Shown: piece after piece, positions 48,581-58,038 of the stretch
How positions within the stretch are numbered: the first letter of the stretch is position 1
Layout of the letters: every line of letters starts with the position of its first letter
Origin: Pricia antarctica
Lineage (GTDB): Bacteria > Bacteroidota > Bacteroidia > Flavobacteriales > Flavobacteriaceae
DNA: 64,000 nucleotides
Assembly (NCBI RefSeq): GCF_900101815.1
Contig: NZ_FNAO01000006.1
Location: 371,200-435,199 of the forward strand
Reading direction: 5' to 3'
Program-made: the position numbers and the translations under genes
Notes under the pieces: model-generated
Databases searched by the model: none
What the model was told of the DNA's origin: nothing
The model's input: the letters and a program-made list of their open reading frames with translations, nothing else

Positions 48581-50692
48581 ATGATTTTTGCGTTCCCAAG
48601 ACCGTCTTTAGGATATCTTGTCTTGCCCTTACTCTTTCTTTTGTCCTGCAAGGAAAACCAAGGCCAACAAATGGAAAAAACCCATAAATTTACTAATGCC
48701 TTGGCAGACGAGACCAGTCCGTATCTGTTGCAACACGCCCACAATCCCGTAAATTGGAGACCTTGGAGCCAAGAAGCCTTAAAAGACGCTGAAAAAGAGA
48801 ACAAATTGGTGTTGGTCAGTATCGGTTATTCCTCTTGCCATTGGTGCCATGTTATGGAAGAGGAGACCTTTGAAGATGAAGCAGTGGCCAAGATAATGAA
48901 CGAAAACTTTATCAATATCAAGGTCGACCGTGAAGAGCGGCCCGATGTCGACCAGGTCTATATGACCGCCTTGCAGTTGATTTCGGGCAATGGCGGATGG
49001 CCCCTGAACGTCATTACCCTGCCAAATGGGAAACCCCTTTACGGTGGCACTTACCACACCAAGGAACAGTGGGCCAAGGTGTTGACCAAAATCAGCGATC
49101 TTTACAATAACGACCCCAAAAAGGCGGCTGAATATGCTGATATGGTCGCTTCCGGCATTGCCGATGCCAATATTATCGAGCCTGCGGAAAATATCGGTTC
49201 GCTAACAGAGGAGACCGTTACTAAAAGTATTGCAAATTGGAAACCGAACTGGGATTTGCAAGAAGGGGGTGATAAGGGTACGCAGAAATTCATGATTCCC
49301 ACGAATTTGAGCTTTCTTTTGGATTATGCGCTATTGACCGGCGATGCTAGTGCCAAAGCGCACGTGAAAAATACTTTGGATAAAATGGCACTCGGCGGTG
49401 TCTATGATCAGCTCGGAGGCGGATTTTACCGATACAGTACGGACGCTCATTGGAAAGTGCCACACTTTGAAAAAATGCTCTATGACAATGCCCAATTGTT
49501 GAGTCTGTATGCCAAGGCCTACCAAATTTTCAAAAATCCGGAATACAAAGCGGTCGTTTTCGAAACCATCGAATTTTTAGACCGGGAAATGAAGAACACC
49601 GCTGGCGGCTATTTCGCCGCATTGAACGCGGATAGCGAGGGAGAGGAAGGCAAGTTTTACGTCTGGCAAGAAGCTGAATTGAAGTCCGTCTTAGGGAACG
49701 ATTTCGAGCTTTTTGCATCCTATAATAACATCAAGCCCAAAGCGATTTGGGAAGAGGGAAAGTACGTACTGCACAAGCCAATGCCCGATTCTGCTTTTGA
49801 AAAGGAGCATTCCTTAGCGGAAAATAAACTTAAAGTTTCCAAGAAAGTATGGCGTGATAAACTCTTGAAAGCTAGGGATGAAAGAATACGGCCGTCCACC
49901 GACGATAAAATCATTACCTCTTGGAACGCCCTGTTAATCAATGGATTTATAGATGTGTATGAAACCTTTGGGGAAATTGAGCATCTGGACAAAGCGAAAT
50001 CCATTTATGAATTTATAAAGGCAAATGCCTACGATGATGGAAAACTGGTGCATACCTATAAGAAGGGCAGTCGCCAAAAGGAAGGGTTTTTGGAGGATTA
50101 TGCGTTTTTAACGGATGCATCCCTGCAGCTTTACAGCGCGACCATGAATACCAAATACCTTAAATTTGCGCAAAAGTTGACCCAAAAGGCGGAAAACCTA
50201 TTTTTCGATACCGCCTCGGGCATGTACCGCTACAACGACGGTGATGAGCTAATCGCCAAGATAATCAAGACGGATGACGGCGTGCTGCCCTCGCCCAATG
50301 CCGTCATGGCGCACAATCTTTTCAGATTGGGACACCTCGAATACAAAACCGATTACACTGAAAAAGCGCAGCGGATGCTTTCGGCCATGGTTCCCATGAT
50401 AACAGAACACGCCCCCAGTTATTCAAAGTGGAATTCCCTGTTACTAAACACGGCCTATCCTTATTACGAGATTGCCGTAGTAGGTAAAAAAGCAGCGCCT
50501 TTGCTCAAAGCGCTTGCTCAGAATTATGTACCAAATACCGTGGTCGTTGGAAGTACTTCCGAGAGTGATCTGCCACTATTTGAAGATCGCTATTTTGATG
50601 ATGGTACCTTTATATACGTATGTAAGAATACGACGTGTAAGTTGCCGGTGGAAACGGTTGAAAAAGCCTTGTATCAGTTGAGGAATTTTTGA
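48581..50692 (+). CDS. YyaL/spermatogenesis-associated-20-like thioredoxin-domain lipoprotein
   Basis: 703 residues. A lipobox ([10 protein letters not shown]) precedes the thioredoxin-like N-terminal domain with [14 protein letters not shown]; the C-x-x-C pair there is Cys-His-Trp-Cys. [19 protein letters not shown] and [17 protein letters not shown] are hallmark motifs. The remaining 500 residues are an (alpha/alpha)6-barrel with [20 protein letters not shown]. The molecular role of the family is unsettled. Export here as a lipoprotein is notable, since many relatives are cytoplasmic. Confidence 0.92.
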   Translation: MIFAFPRPSLGYLVLPLLFLLSCKENQGQQMEKTHKFTNALADETSPYLLQHAHNPVNWRPWSQEALKDAEKENKLVLVSIGYSSCHWCHVMEEETFEDEAVAKIMNENFINIKVDREERPDVDQVYMTALQLISGNGGWPLNVITLPNGKPLYGGTYHTKEQWAKVLTKISDLYNNDPKKAAEYADMVASGIADANIIEPAENIGSLTEETVTKSIANWKPNWDLQEGGDKGTQKFMIPTNLSFLLDYALLTGDASAKAHVKNTLDKMALGGVYDQLGGGFYRYSTDAHWKVPHFEKMLYDNAQLLSLYAKAYQIFKNPEYKAVVFETIEFLDREMKNTAGGYFAALNADSEGEEGKFYVWQEAELKSVLGNDFELFASYNNIKPKAIWEEGKYVLHKPMPDSAFEKEHSLAENKLKVSKKVWRDKLLKARDERIRPSTDDKIITSWNALLINGFIDVYETFGEIEHLDKAKSIYEFIKANAYDDGKLVHTYKKGSRQKEGFLEDYAFLTDASLQLYSATMNTKYLKFAQKLTQKAENLFFDTASGMYRYNDGDELIAKIIKTDDGVLPSPNAVMAHNLFRLGHLEYKTDYTEKAQRMLSAMVPMITEHAPSYSKWNSLLLNTAYPYYEIAVVGKKAAPLLKALAQNYVPNTVVVGSTSESDLPLFEDRYFDDGTFIYVCKNTTCKLPVETVEKALYQLRNF

Positions 50693-50766
50693 AAACTAAT
50701 TTTTTAGTGTTTTAGATATATAATTTTTAACTTGTCTGCTTAATTGAATTACAAAAAATCCAAACT

Positions 50767-52485
50767 ATGCAAATAAAGGAAACCCCCGAGCAGTATGACG
50801 TGATAATTGTCGGATCGGGTGCTGGTGGCGGTATGGCCACCAAACAATTGGCCGATGCCGGTCTAAACGTCGCCGTTATAGAGGCGGGTCCGTTTTTCGA
50901 CCCTGCGGATCCCAAGACGATGACCCAATTGAAATGGGCCTATGAATCTCCACGGAGGTTTGCCGGAACCGACCGTGCTTTCGGCGGCGCCGATATGTCT
51001 TGGGGCGATTGGAAAGTCGAGGGAGAACCGTACACACATGCTGAAGGTTCTACTTTCCGTTGGTGGCGTTCTAGAATGCTGGGTGGGCGTACCAATCACT
51101 GGGGACGTATATCGCTGCGTTTTGGCCCAAAGGATTTTAAAGGAAAATCACGTGATGGCCATGGGGAAGATTGGCCCATCGGCTATGAAGACGTAAAGCC
51201 CTATTACGATAAAGTAGACAAATTGATAGGCGTATTTGGCAGCAACGAAGGTCGTGAGAACGATCCAGACGGCTTCTTTCTTCCGCCGCCAAAACCTCGA
51301 TTGCACGAACTATTCTACATCAAAGGCGCCAAAAAATCGGCAGTTCCCGTAATACCCGGAAGGCTATCCATGTTGACAAAACGGATAAACAATGATAGAG
51401 GCGTGTGTTTCTATTGCGGCCAATGTAATCGTTCCTGTTCGGTATACGCCGATTTCTCTGCGGGAAGTTGCTTGATATTTCCGGCCCAAAAAGGCGGCCA
51501 AGTTAAACTGTACTGTGACTCTATGGTACGAGAAGTGACTACCAATGAGGAAGGAAAGGCTACAGGAGTATCGTTCATCAATAAAATAGATCGAAAGGAA
51601 TATAAATTAAAGGCCAAAGTGGTGGTCTTGGCGGCTTCTGCTTGTAGTTCTGCCCGTATTCTGTTGAATTCCAAAAGCAAACAACATCCTACTGGTTTAG
51701 GCAATAGTAGTGATTTGGTCGGTAAATATTTACACGATTCTACCGGCGGGGACCGTGCAGGTTTCGTTCCCGATTTAATGAACAGAAAGGTTTCATACAA
51801 TGAAGATGGCGTAGGGGGTATGCATGTCTATTCACCATGGTGGGGCGACAATTCAAAGCTCGATTTCCCGCGGGGTTATCATATTGAAGTCGGTGGGGGT
51901 ATGGGAAATCCCAATTATGGTTTTGGTATGAACCCAAATGCGTTCAATGCGTTTTTTGGTCTTCCAGTAGGCGGTTACGGGGATAGTCTAAGAACTGATG
52001 TTAAGAAATATTACGGTGCAGTTGTTGGCATGGCGGGTAGAGGAGAGGCTATAGCGCGAAAAGAGAATTATTGTGAAATAGATCCTACAACAGTAGACGC
52101 TTATGGTATTCCCGTGTTAAAGTTCAATTATCAATGGTCGGACTTTGAGATAAATCAGGCCAAACATATGCAGGATACCTTTGAAGAAATCATCCATAAT
52201 ATGGGTGGGGAACCAATGGGAGATAAACCAGGAAAAGATCGGAATTACGGACTTCATGCCCCAGGCGAAATTATACATGAAGTAGGAACGACCCGTATGG
52301 GTAATGATCCAAAAACGTCAGTAACCAATAAATTTCAACAGCTTCATGATGTGGATAACGTATTCATAGTCGATGCCGGTCCGTTCGTATCACAAGCGGA
52401 TAAAAATTGTACTTGGACGATTATGGCACTTTCTTGGCGGGCATCAGATTATATAATCGAACAATTAAAACAACAAAATATCTAG
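50767..52485 (+). CDS. GMC-family oxidoreductase
   Basis: 572 residues. FAD-binding VIIVGSGAGGGMATKQLADA (GxGxxG) at the N-terminus, MLGGRTNHWGRISLRFG, a cysteine-rich stretch CFYCGQCNRSCSVYADFSAG near 220, and the C-terminal VDAGPFVSQADKNCTWTIMA with the family's catalytic-side region. This Bacteroidota type is found with a gluconate-2-dehydrogenase subunit-3 protein and is thought to oxidise sugars, probably to 3-keto forms. It has no signal of its own; the small subunit may carry it out. Confidence 0.93.
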   Translation: MQIKETPEQYDVIIVGSGAGGGMATKQLADAGLNVAVIEAGPFFDPADPKTMTQLKWAYESPRRFAGTDRAFGGADMSWGDWKVEGEPYTHAEGSTFRWWRSRMLGGRTNHWGRISLRFGPKDFKGKSRDGHGEDWPIGYEDVKPYYDKVDKLIGVFGSNEGRENDPDGFFLPPPKPRLHELFYIKGAKKSAVPVIPGRLSMLTKRINNDRGVCFYCGQCNRSCSVYADFSAGSCLIFPAQKGGQVKLYCDSMVREVTTNEEGKATGVSFINKIDRKEYKLKAKVVVLAASACSSARILLNSKSKQHPTGLGNSSDLVGKYLHDSTGGDRAGFVPDLMNRKVSYNEDGVGGMHVYSPWWGDNSKLDFPRGYHIEVGGGMGNPNYGFGMNPNAFNAFFGLPVGGYGDSLRTDVKKYYGAVVGMAGRGEAIARKENYCEIDPTTVDAYGIPVLKFNYQWSDFEINQAKHMQDTFEEIIHNMGGEPMGDKPGKDRNYGLHAPGEIIHEVGTTRMGNDPKTSVTNKFQQLHDVDNVFIVDAGPFVSQADKNCTWTIMALSWRASDYIIEQLKQQNI

Positions 52486-52491
52486 GACAGC

Positions 52492-53211
52492 ATGGATAGA
52501 AGAAAAAGTATACAAACGATAATCCTAGGTGCCGGAGCATCCGCTTTGGCGTTTCATGGTTGTAAGACCGATGGGGAAAAAACGGTAAACGAAGATATTC
52601 CGGCGACCGACGATACTAAATATTTTGGACGAAGGCCCGTGGAACTGGAACGGATAGAAAAACTGAACGCCGAGCAATTGTTCAACGACCACGAAATGGA
52701 AACCATAGCTGTTCTCAGTACGGTCATCCTGCCTCCAAAAGAACCCCACGGAGGCCCGATCGAGGCAGACGTTCCCGAATTCATCGAGTTCATGGGCAAG
52801 GATATTCCAGAGATGCAGAACACTTTACTGGGAGGACTCATGTGGATGGACCATAAGAGCAATACGGAGTTCGGAATCGAATTTAAATCCGCAACGCTCG
52901 AGCAGCAAAAACAAATATGTGATGAAATTTGTTTTCATGATCCGGAAATTCCCTTAAACAGGCAACCTTTAGAAATCCAATTCTTTGCATTGATGCGAAA
53001 TCTAACCGTATCAGGCTACTACACCTCAAAAGTAGGAATTGCCGATTTGGGCTACAAGGGAAATTCGCCCAATGTCTGGGATGGGGTACCGCAAGATGTT
53101 TTAGATCAACACGGTGTGGCGTACGACCCGGAATGGATCGCCAAATGTGTTGATCAAAGCAAGCGTAACGAGATTGCGGAGTGGGACGAGAACGGGAAGC
53201 TGCTGACGTAG
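52492..53211 (+). CDS. Gluconate 2-dehydrogenase subunit 3-family protein, Tat-lipoprotein
   Basis: 239 residues. MDRRKSIQTIILGAGASALA followed by FHGC reads as a Tat-like signal ending in a lipobox. The rest (LSTVILPPKEPHGGPIEADV, LKGNSPNVWDG-like segment YKGNSPNVWDGVP near the end) matches the subunit-3 family. Six bases after the GMC oxidoreductase, so it is its partner and probable exporter. Confidence 0.92.
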   Translation: MDRRKSIQTIILGAGASALAFHGCKTDGEKTVNEDIPATDDTKYFGRRPVELERIEKLNAEQLFNDHEMETIAVLSTVILPPKEPHGGPIEADVPEFIEFMGKDIPEMQNTLLGGLMWMDHKSNTEFGIEFKSATLEQQKQICDEICFHDPEIPLNRQPLEIQFFALMRNLTVSGYYTSKVGIADLGYKGNSPNVWDGVPQDVLDQHGVAYDPEWIAKCVDQSKRNEIAEWDENGKLLT

Positions 53212-53415
53212 TATGTATGGTTGCTTGTTAAAGGTTTCAACGAACAGGTTAATTGTTCGGCTCTTCCACGAAGTTCATTCAGCCCAGTCGAAAAGGTTAG
53301 GAGATGGGTTTATACTGTCTAAAAGCAGGTTCAATACTTCGGATGCACTCAGCAAAAGCGTTCAAGGTAAAAAAGTTAAAGGTTTAAAGTCACAGGTTAA
53401 TTGATAAAATTTTAA

Positions 53416-54240
53416 ATGAAAAAACTACTCATTGTTTTAGGGATACTAGTGTTCACAAGTCCAATTTTCGCGCAAGAAGTCGGTCTACAACTTTATAGTT
53501 TGCGCGACCAGTTCAAGGAAGACGTACCTGGTACGTTGCAGGTGATCAAGGATTGGGGTATCACGAAGATCGAGGGCGGAGGAACTTACGACCTGCCCAT
53601 GAAGGAATTCGAGGCGCTTTTAAAGAAAAACAATCTTGAAGTGGTAAGTGTGGGCGCCGATTTTGGAGATTTGGAGAACGATGTCCAAAAAGTAATCAAC
53701 AATGCTAAATCTTTCGGGGCAAAATACGTCATGTGCGCCTGGGTGCCACATGATAATAACAAATGGGATCTCGAAGAGACCCAACATGCTACCGAGGTGT
53801 TCAACAAAGCGGGAAAGCAGTTGAAAAAGAACGGTTTAACCCTGGCCTATCATGCTCACGGATATGAATTCCGCCCGTATAAAGACGGTACGCTTTTCGA
53901 TTATATGGCCCAGAACGCCACCGATTTTACATTTGAACTCGATGTATATTGGGCCCAGCACGGAGGAGCGGATCCTTTGGCGTTGATGAAAAAATATCCC
54001 GATAAATTCAGTTTGATGCATTTAAAGGATATGGAAAAGGGCGTGAAAGGCAACAATACGGGCCATGAAGACGTGGAGACCAATGTGGTACTCGGTACGG
54101 GTCAGATAGATATCGCCGGTACGGTTGCGGAAGCCAAAAAATTAGGTATAGAGTATATGTTTATCGAGGACGAATCTTCTAGGGTGGTCGAGCAAGTACC
54201 CCAAAGTTTGGAGTTTTTGAACGGACTAGAGGATCAATGA
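53416..54240 (+). CDS. Exported TIM-barrel sugar isomerase/epimerase-like protein
   Basis: 274 residues with a signal peptide (MKKLLIVLGILVFTSPIFAQ). VGLQLYSLRDQFKEDVPGTL, TLAYHAHGYEFRPY and FTFELDVYWAQHGGADPLAL are typical of the AP-endonuclease-2/xylose-isomerase-like family. Next to a GMC oxidoreductase pair, such proteins may act on 3-keto glycosides by isomerising or cleaving them. A 204-base gap with no gene separates it from the subunit-3 gene. Confidence 0.9.
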   Translation: MKKLLIVLGILVFTSPIFAQEVGLQLYSLRDQFKEDVPGTLQVIKDWGITKIEGGGTYDLPMKEFEALLKKNNLEVVSVGADFGDLENDVQKVINNAKSFGAKYVMCAWVPHDNNKWDLEETQHATEVFNKAGKQLKKNGLTLAYHAHGYEFRPYKDGTLFDYMAQNATDFTFELDVYWAQHGGADPLALMKKYPDKFSLMHLKDMEKGVKGNNTGHEDVETNVVLGTGQIDIAGTVAEAKKLGIEYMFIEDESSRVVEQVPQSLEFLNGLEDQ

Positions 54241-54331
54241 GTTTAGGTATCGGTCGTCGGAGTCAAGTGAAAAAATGGGTGGAGCTTTCTACGACTGCTT
54301 AAAGGAACATCCCCCTTAAAAGCTGTTCTAT

Positions 54332-55957
54332 ATGAGAATTCCAAGCTTATTTTGTCTTTTTGCCCTATCACTCTCAAGTTGTAATCAAAAAATATCCGAA
54401 GAAGCTGCTACAAACAAACCCCTTCCCAATATCATTTGGCTTGTTGCCGAAGACCAGTCTCCCGAATGGTTCCCCATGTATGGCGACAGTACGATATCCT
54501 TGCCGAATTTAGAAGCTTTGGCCAAAGACGGTGTGGTGTACGACAATGCTGTAGCACCCGTTCCCGTCTGTGCTCCGGCAAGGAGTGCATTGATTACGGG
54601 TATGTACCCGACAACCCTAGGTACGCACAATATGCGTACCTATGCGCCAGGCCGACGGGAGGGCGACCGGCCGTATCCGGGTTTGGACATTCCAAGTTAT
54701 TCTCCCGTGGTTCCCGACGGCGTCAAAATGTTTCCCCAATATCTTCGGAGGAAAGGCTATTATACCGCTAACGGCCCTAAGGAAGACTACAACTTCGAAA
54801 AGACCGATGCCGCTTGGGACGAAAGCAGCTCGGATCGACATTGGCGAAAAAGGAGGAACGGGCAGCCCTTTTTCACAGTTTTTAATTTTGCCGTTTGCCA
54901 CGAATCCCAAATTTGGAAAAGGGGTCAGGATTCCCTTTTTGTGGATCCTTCAAAAATCCACGTACCTCCGTATTTTCCGGATACGGAGACCGTTCGCCAC
55001 GATCTTGCGGTCAATTACAGCAACCTCAAGCGGCTCGATGAACAAATCGGAGAAATTATCGCTGATTTAAAGGAAGATGGCCTCTACGAGAATAGCATTA
55101 TTTTCTTTTATGGCGACCATGGCGGACCTTTTCCAAGGCATAAACGGGCCTTATACGATACGGGCGTCCTAGTGCCTCTGATCATAAAATTCCCTGAAAA
55201 TGCGCATGCAGGTGAACGTGACGACCGATTGTTCTGTTTTATCGATTATGCGCCGACGGTATTATCCTTTGCCGGTATAGAACCGCCCAAAGTCATGCAA
55301 GGTATCGCGCAGTTCGGAGCGTATGAGGTAGAAAAGGAATCCGAATATACTTTTCATTCTTCAGACCGCTTCGATGAACTCTACGATCGCCTCCGCGCCG
55401 TCAGATCAAAACGCTATAAATACATAAAAAGTTACAATACCAATATCAGCCATGCCCTGCCCGTAGGCTATCGCGAGCAGATGCCCATGATGCAAGAACT
55501 TAGAAAGCTGCATGAAACCGGGAAGTTGAACGTTAACCAAGACCTTTGGCTCAGCACCATAAAACCCGAGGAAGAGCTTTATGACCTCCAGAAAGACCCG
55601 TATGAACTCCATAATCTGGCCGGCAATAAAGATTTAAAGGACACCTTGGTACGCTATCGAAAAATCTTGAAAGATTGGATTAAGGATACCAAGGATCTCG
55701 GAGAATATCCAGAAAAGGAACTGATCGATAACTGGTTGGTCGACGGCAAACAACCCAAACTACCCCCCTTGGAAGTGGAAGAGAAAAATGAAAGTATCCG
55801 TCTTATCTCCAAAAAATCGGATGCCACCATCGTTTGGAAGCAGCCTCAAGATTCCGTTTGGAACGTCTATGGTGAACCCTTGCCCGCCACTATTCCCTTC
55901 GAGGCCAAAGCAGAGCGGATCGGCTATTCGGATTCTGCGGTTTTGCGGTTTGAATAG
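54332..55957 (+). CDS. Sulfatase lipoprotein (type I, formylglycine)
   Basis: 541 residues with a lipobox (LFALSLSSCNQK). The formylglycine motif is VPVCAPARSALITG, Cys80-x-Ala-x-Arg; NIIWLVAEDQSPEWFP supplies the first metal ligands and FFYGDHGGPFPRHKR the second Asp. It should remove sulfate esters from glycans or other organic sulfates at the envelope. Convergent to a second sulfatase gene. Needs a formylglycine-generating or anaerobic maturase, not in this window. Confidence 0.94.
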   Translation: MRIPSLFCLFALSLSSCNQKISEEAATNKPLPNIIWLVAEDQSPEWFPMYGDSTISLPNLEALAKDGVVYDNAVAPVPVCAPARSALITGMYPTTLGTHNMRTYAPGRREGDRPYPGLDIPSYSPVVPDGVKMFPQYLRRKGYYTANGPKEDYNFEKTDAAWDESSSDRHWRKRRNGQPFFTVFNFAVCHESQIWKRGQDSLFVDPSKIHVPPYFPDTETVRHDLAVNYSNLKRLDEQIGEIIADLKEDGLYENSIIFFYGDHGGPFPRHKRALYDTGVLVPLIIKFPENAHAGERDDRLFCFIDYAPTVLSFAGIEPPKVMQGIAQFGAYEVEKESEYTFHSSDRFDELYDRLRAVRSKRYKYIKSYNTNISHALPVGYREQMPMMQELRKLHETGKLNVNQDLWLSTIKPEEELYDLQKDPYELHNLAGNKDLKDTLVRYRKILKDWIKDTKDLGEYPEKELIDNWLVDGKQPKLPPLEVEEKNESIRLISKKSDATIVWKQPQDSVWNVYGEPLPATIPFEAKAERIGYSDSAVLRFE

Positions 55958-56051
55958 TCGATATTTCTGTTATGGAACACACTTAGACTTTTTGTTTCGA
56001 ACCGAAAATAGCGGATATGTGGTTAGGTGAATCCATTTTTACAGCTAATTT

Positions 56052-57857
56052 TCATTCCACCTTCCTAAAAACCAACAACCGAACATCCGCAACCTCCCGG
56101 CCGGCGACTTTCAAGGTTTTCAAGGTCAACGTACCCTTCCCTTTTTTCAATACCATCGTACCCAAATCCATGGGCTTAAAATCCTTTACATAGGATTCTT
56201 TTCTGGGTACGCGATCATTTTCCATTCCTTCTAACGGCGGATTGTTCGACTCGGTTATCTTTTTGGCTATTTTACTGTTACCAAGGCTCAGTTCAACGAT
56301 AGATCCCAGGTTTTCTTCGGTAACAGTGTAGTAAAGTTCGACATCAAAATGACCATTGGCCAAGACTTCGACATCCCACGTAATGGAATCATTTGCGCTT
56401 GACCAATTGGTGAAAAAACTGTCGTTCGGGTATTGGTTACTACGCTCGATAGCACCATGGGGAATACCGTCGCGGGCGGGGAACCATGTGTACAGATAGC
56501 TAGGATGACCCAAGGTAAAAAGCCTTGTATCGGTTTCCGCTGTCTGCGGTTTGACTTCGGACAGCCAATCCGTTTTTGCCTTTACCAAAGAATCCCTCAA
56601 CTGTGGATATCGGGCGGAGATATCGGTTTTTTGTCCCCGGTCTTTTTGAATATCGTAAAGTTGGTCCTCAGCGTCCAATCGGTATTTTTGGGTGCGTAGG
56701 CTGGTTCTTCCGTTCCAATGATTGTAGATCAAGCGATCTTCCCATTCGGGATTTTTATCGAAAAGTAATGGCGTTAGGTCTTTCCCATCGATAGGTTTGG
56801 CGGTAATCGGCGGCACGCCTACCAATTTCGACAGTGTGGGCAAAATGTCCAACGCACTAGCGATTTGAGGAATTGTTTTCCCTTCGGGAAGTGAGTTTTT
56901 CCATTGGATGTAGAAGGGGGTACGCACGCCTCCTTCGTCCGTATCCCCTTTTTTGCCGCGCATTCCGCCGTTCCACCTAAAACTGTTCGGGCCGTTGTCA
57001 CTCAGATAGATGACAATGGTGTCATCCTCTAGGTACAGCTTGCGCAACTTGGCCATAATCCTCCCGACGTTGTAATCGATGTTTTCTACCATCGCCAGCG
57101 CTGCTTTGTTAACATTTATGTTTTCGGTATCTTTTGCATCCTTTTCATTGGAAATTAGGGTTAAATCTTTGTCCTTAAATCTATCCCAGTATTCGTCGGG
57201 TACTTGCATAGGGCTATGTGGCGTGTTGAAGGGCAGATAAAGAAAAAATGGATTGTCCTGGTTTTTTTCGATAAACTTCAGTCCGTGTTCGGTGAGGTCA
57301 TCCACTAAAAATCCATTTCCTTCAACGGGTTGTCCATTATGTTCAAGCATGGGACTGAAATAGTTGCCCCAATGGCCGGAGGCGAATCCGTAAAAATCTT
57401 GGAATCCCTGTGAATTCGGATGATAGGGCGGTTGCGTTCCGTTGTGCCATTTTCCGTAAGCGGCAGTTTGGTAGCCTGCTTTATTCAAGATTTCCGCCAA
57501 GGTGGTCTCCTCGTAGTCCATCCGTTCGCCACCGGCCGACGTGGAATAGACTCCGGTTCGTGGAAAGTGCCTTCCGGTCAACAGTTCGGCGCGGGTAGGG
57601 GAGCAGACCGGTTGCACGTAAAAATTATCGAATGATATGCCATATTTGGCAATGGCATCGATATTCGGGGTCTTGAGGTCGGTGTTTCCACTGCTGCCAA
57701 GATCTCCCCAACCTTGATCATCGGCCAAGATCAGTACGATGTTCGGTTTTTTTTCACCACGTGAATCGGCGTTTTTGGGGGTTTCTTCCTTCTTTTCTTG
57801 ACATCCTATTAAACAAAACATAACATAAAATAGGACGATGCTAAGACGACTATACAT
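56052..57857 (-). CDS. Sulfatase lipoprotein with C-terminal extension
   Basis: 601 residues with lipobox FCLIGCQEKK. Formylglycine motif VQPVCSPTRAELLTGR (Cys85), metal ligands in NIVLILADDQGWGD and VIYLSDNGPNSF. About 140 extra C-terminal residues form a beta-rich domain (ITWDVEVLANGHFDVELYYT) often seen in Bacteroidota arylsulfatases. It is on the opposite strand to the first sulfatase and divergent to the DUF5060 gene across 181 bases. Confidence 0.95.
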   Translation of the reverse strand: MYSRLSIVLFYVMFCLIGCQEKKEETPKNADSRGEKKPNIVLILADDQGWGDLGSSGNTDLKTPNIDAIAKYGISFDNFYVQPVCSPTRAELLTGRHFPRTGVYSTSAGGERMDYEETTLAEILNKAGYQTAAYGKWHNGTQPPYHPNSQGFQDFYGFASGHWGNYFSPMLEHNGQPVEGNGFLVDDLTEHGLKFIEKNQDNPFFLYLPFNTPHSPMQVPDEYWDRFKDKDLTLISNEKDAKDTENINVNKAALAMVENIDYNVGRIMAKLRKLYLEDDTIVIYLSDNGPNSFRWNGGMRGKKGDTDEGGVRTPFYIQWKNSLPEGKTIPQIASALDILPTLSKLVGVPPITAKPIDGKDLTPLLFDKNPEWEDRLIYNHWNGRTSLRTQKYRLDAEDQLYDIQKDRGQKTDISARYPQLRDSLVKAKTDWLSEVKPQTAETDTRLFTLGHPSYLYTWFPARDGIPHGAIERSNQYPNDSFFTNWSSANDSITWDVEVLANGHFDVELYYTVTEENLGSIVELSLGNSKIAKKITESNNPPLEGMENDRVPRKESYVKDFKPMDLGTMVLKKGKGTLTLKTLKVAGREVADVRLLVFRKVE

Positions 57858-58038
57858 GGTTTCTAAAACTTTTGTAGGTAAAAATACGATTTATTGTATT
57901 CTGATGCTACGCATAGCCTAACCCACCTTTGTTTCAGTGGATATAACGATAAATTCCTATATCGGGCCAGCTCGGATTTAACATTTGAATTCAAAAAAAA
58001 TGGTATCTTGAGGCTGGTAAAACCGAACAGCTACCCCA

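Noticed and set aside
53213..53404. Small plus-strand frame of 63 codons between the subunit-3 gene and the TIM-barrel gene
   Set aside because: Composition is unlike a protein and no conserved pattern or start site supports it.
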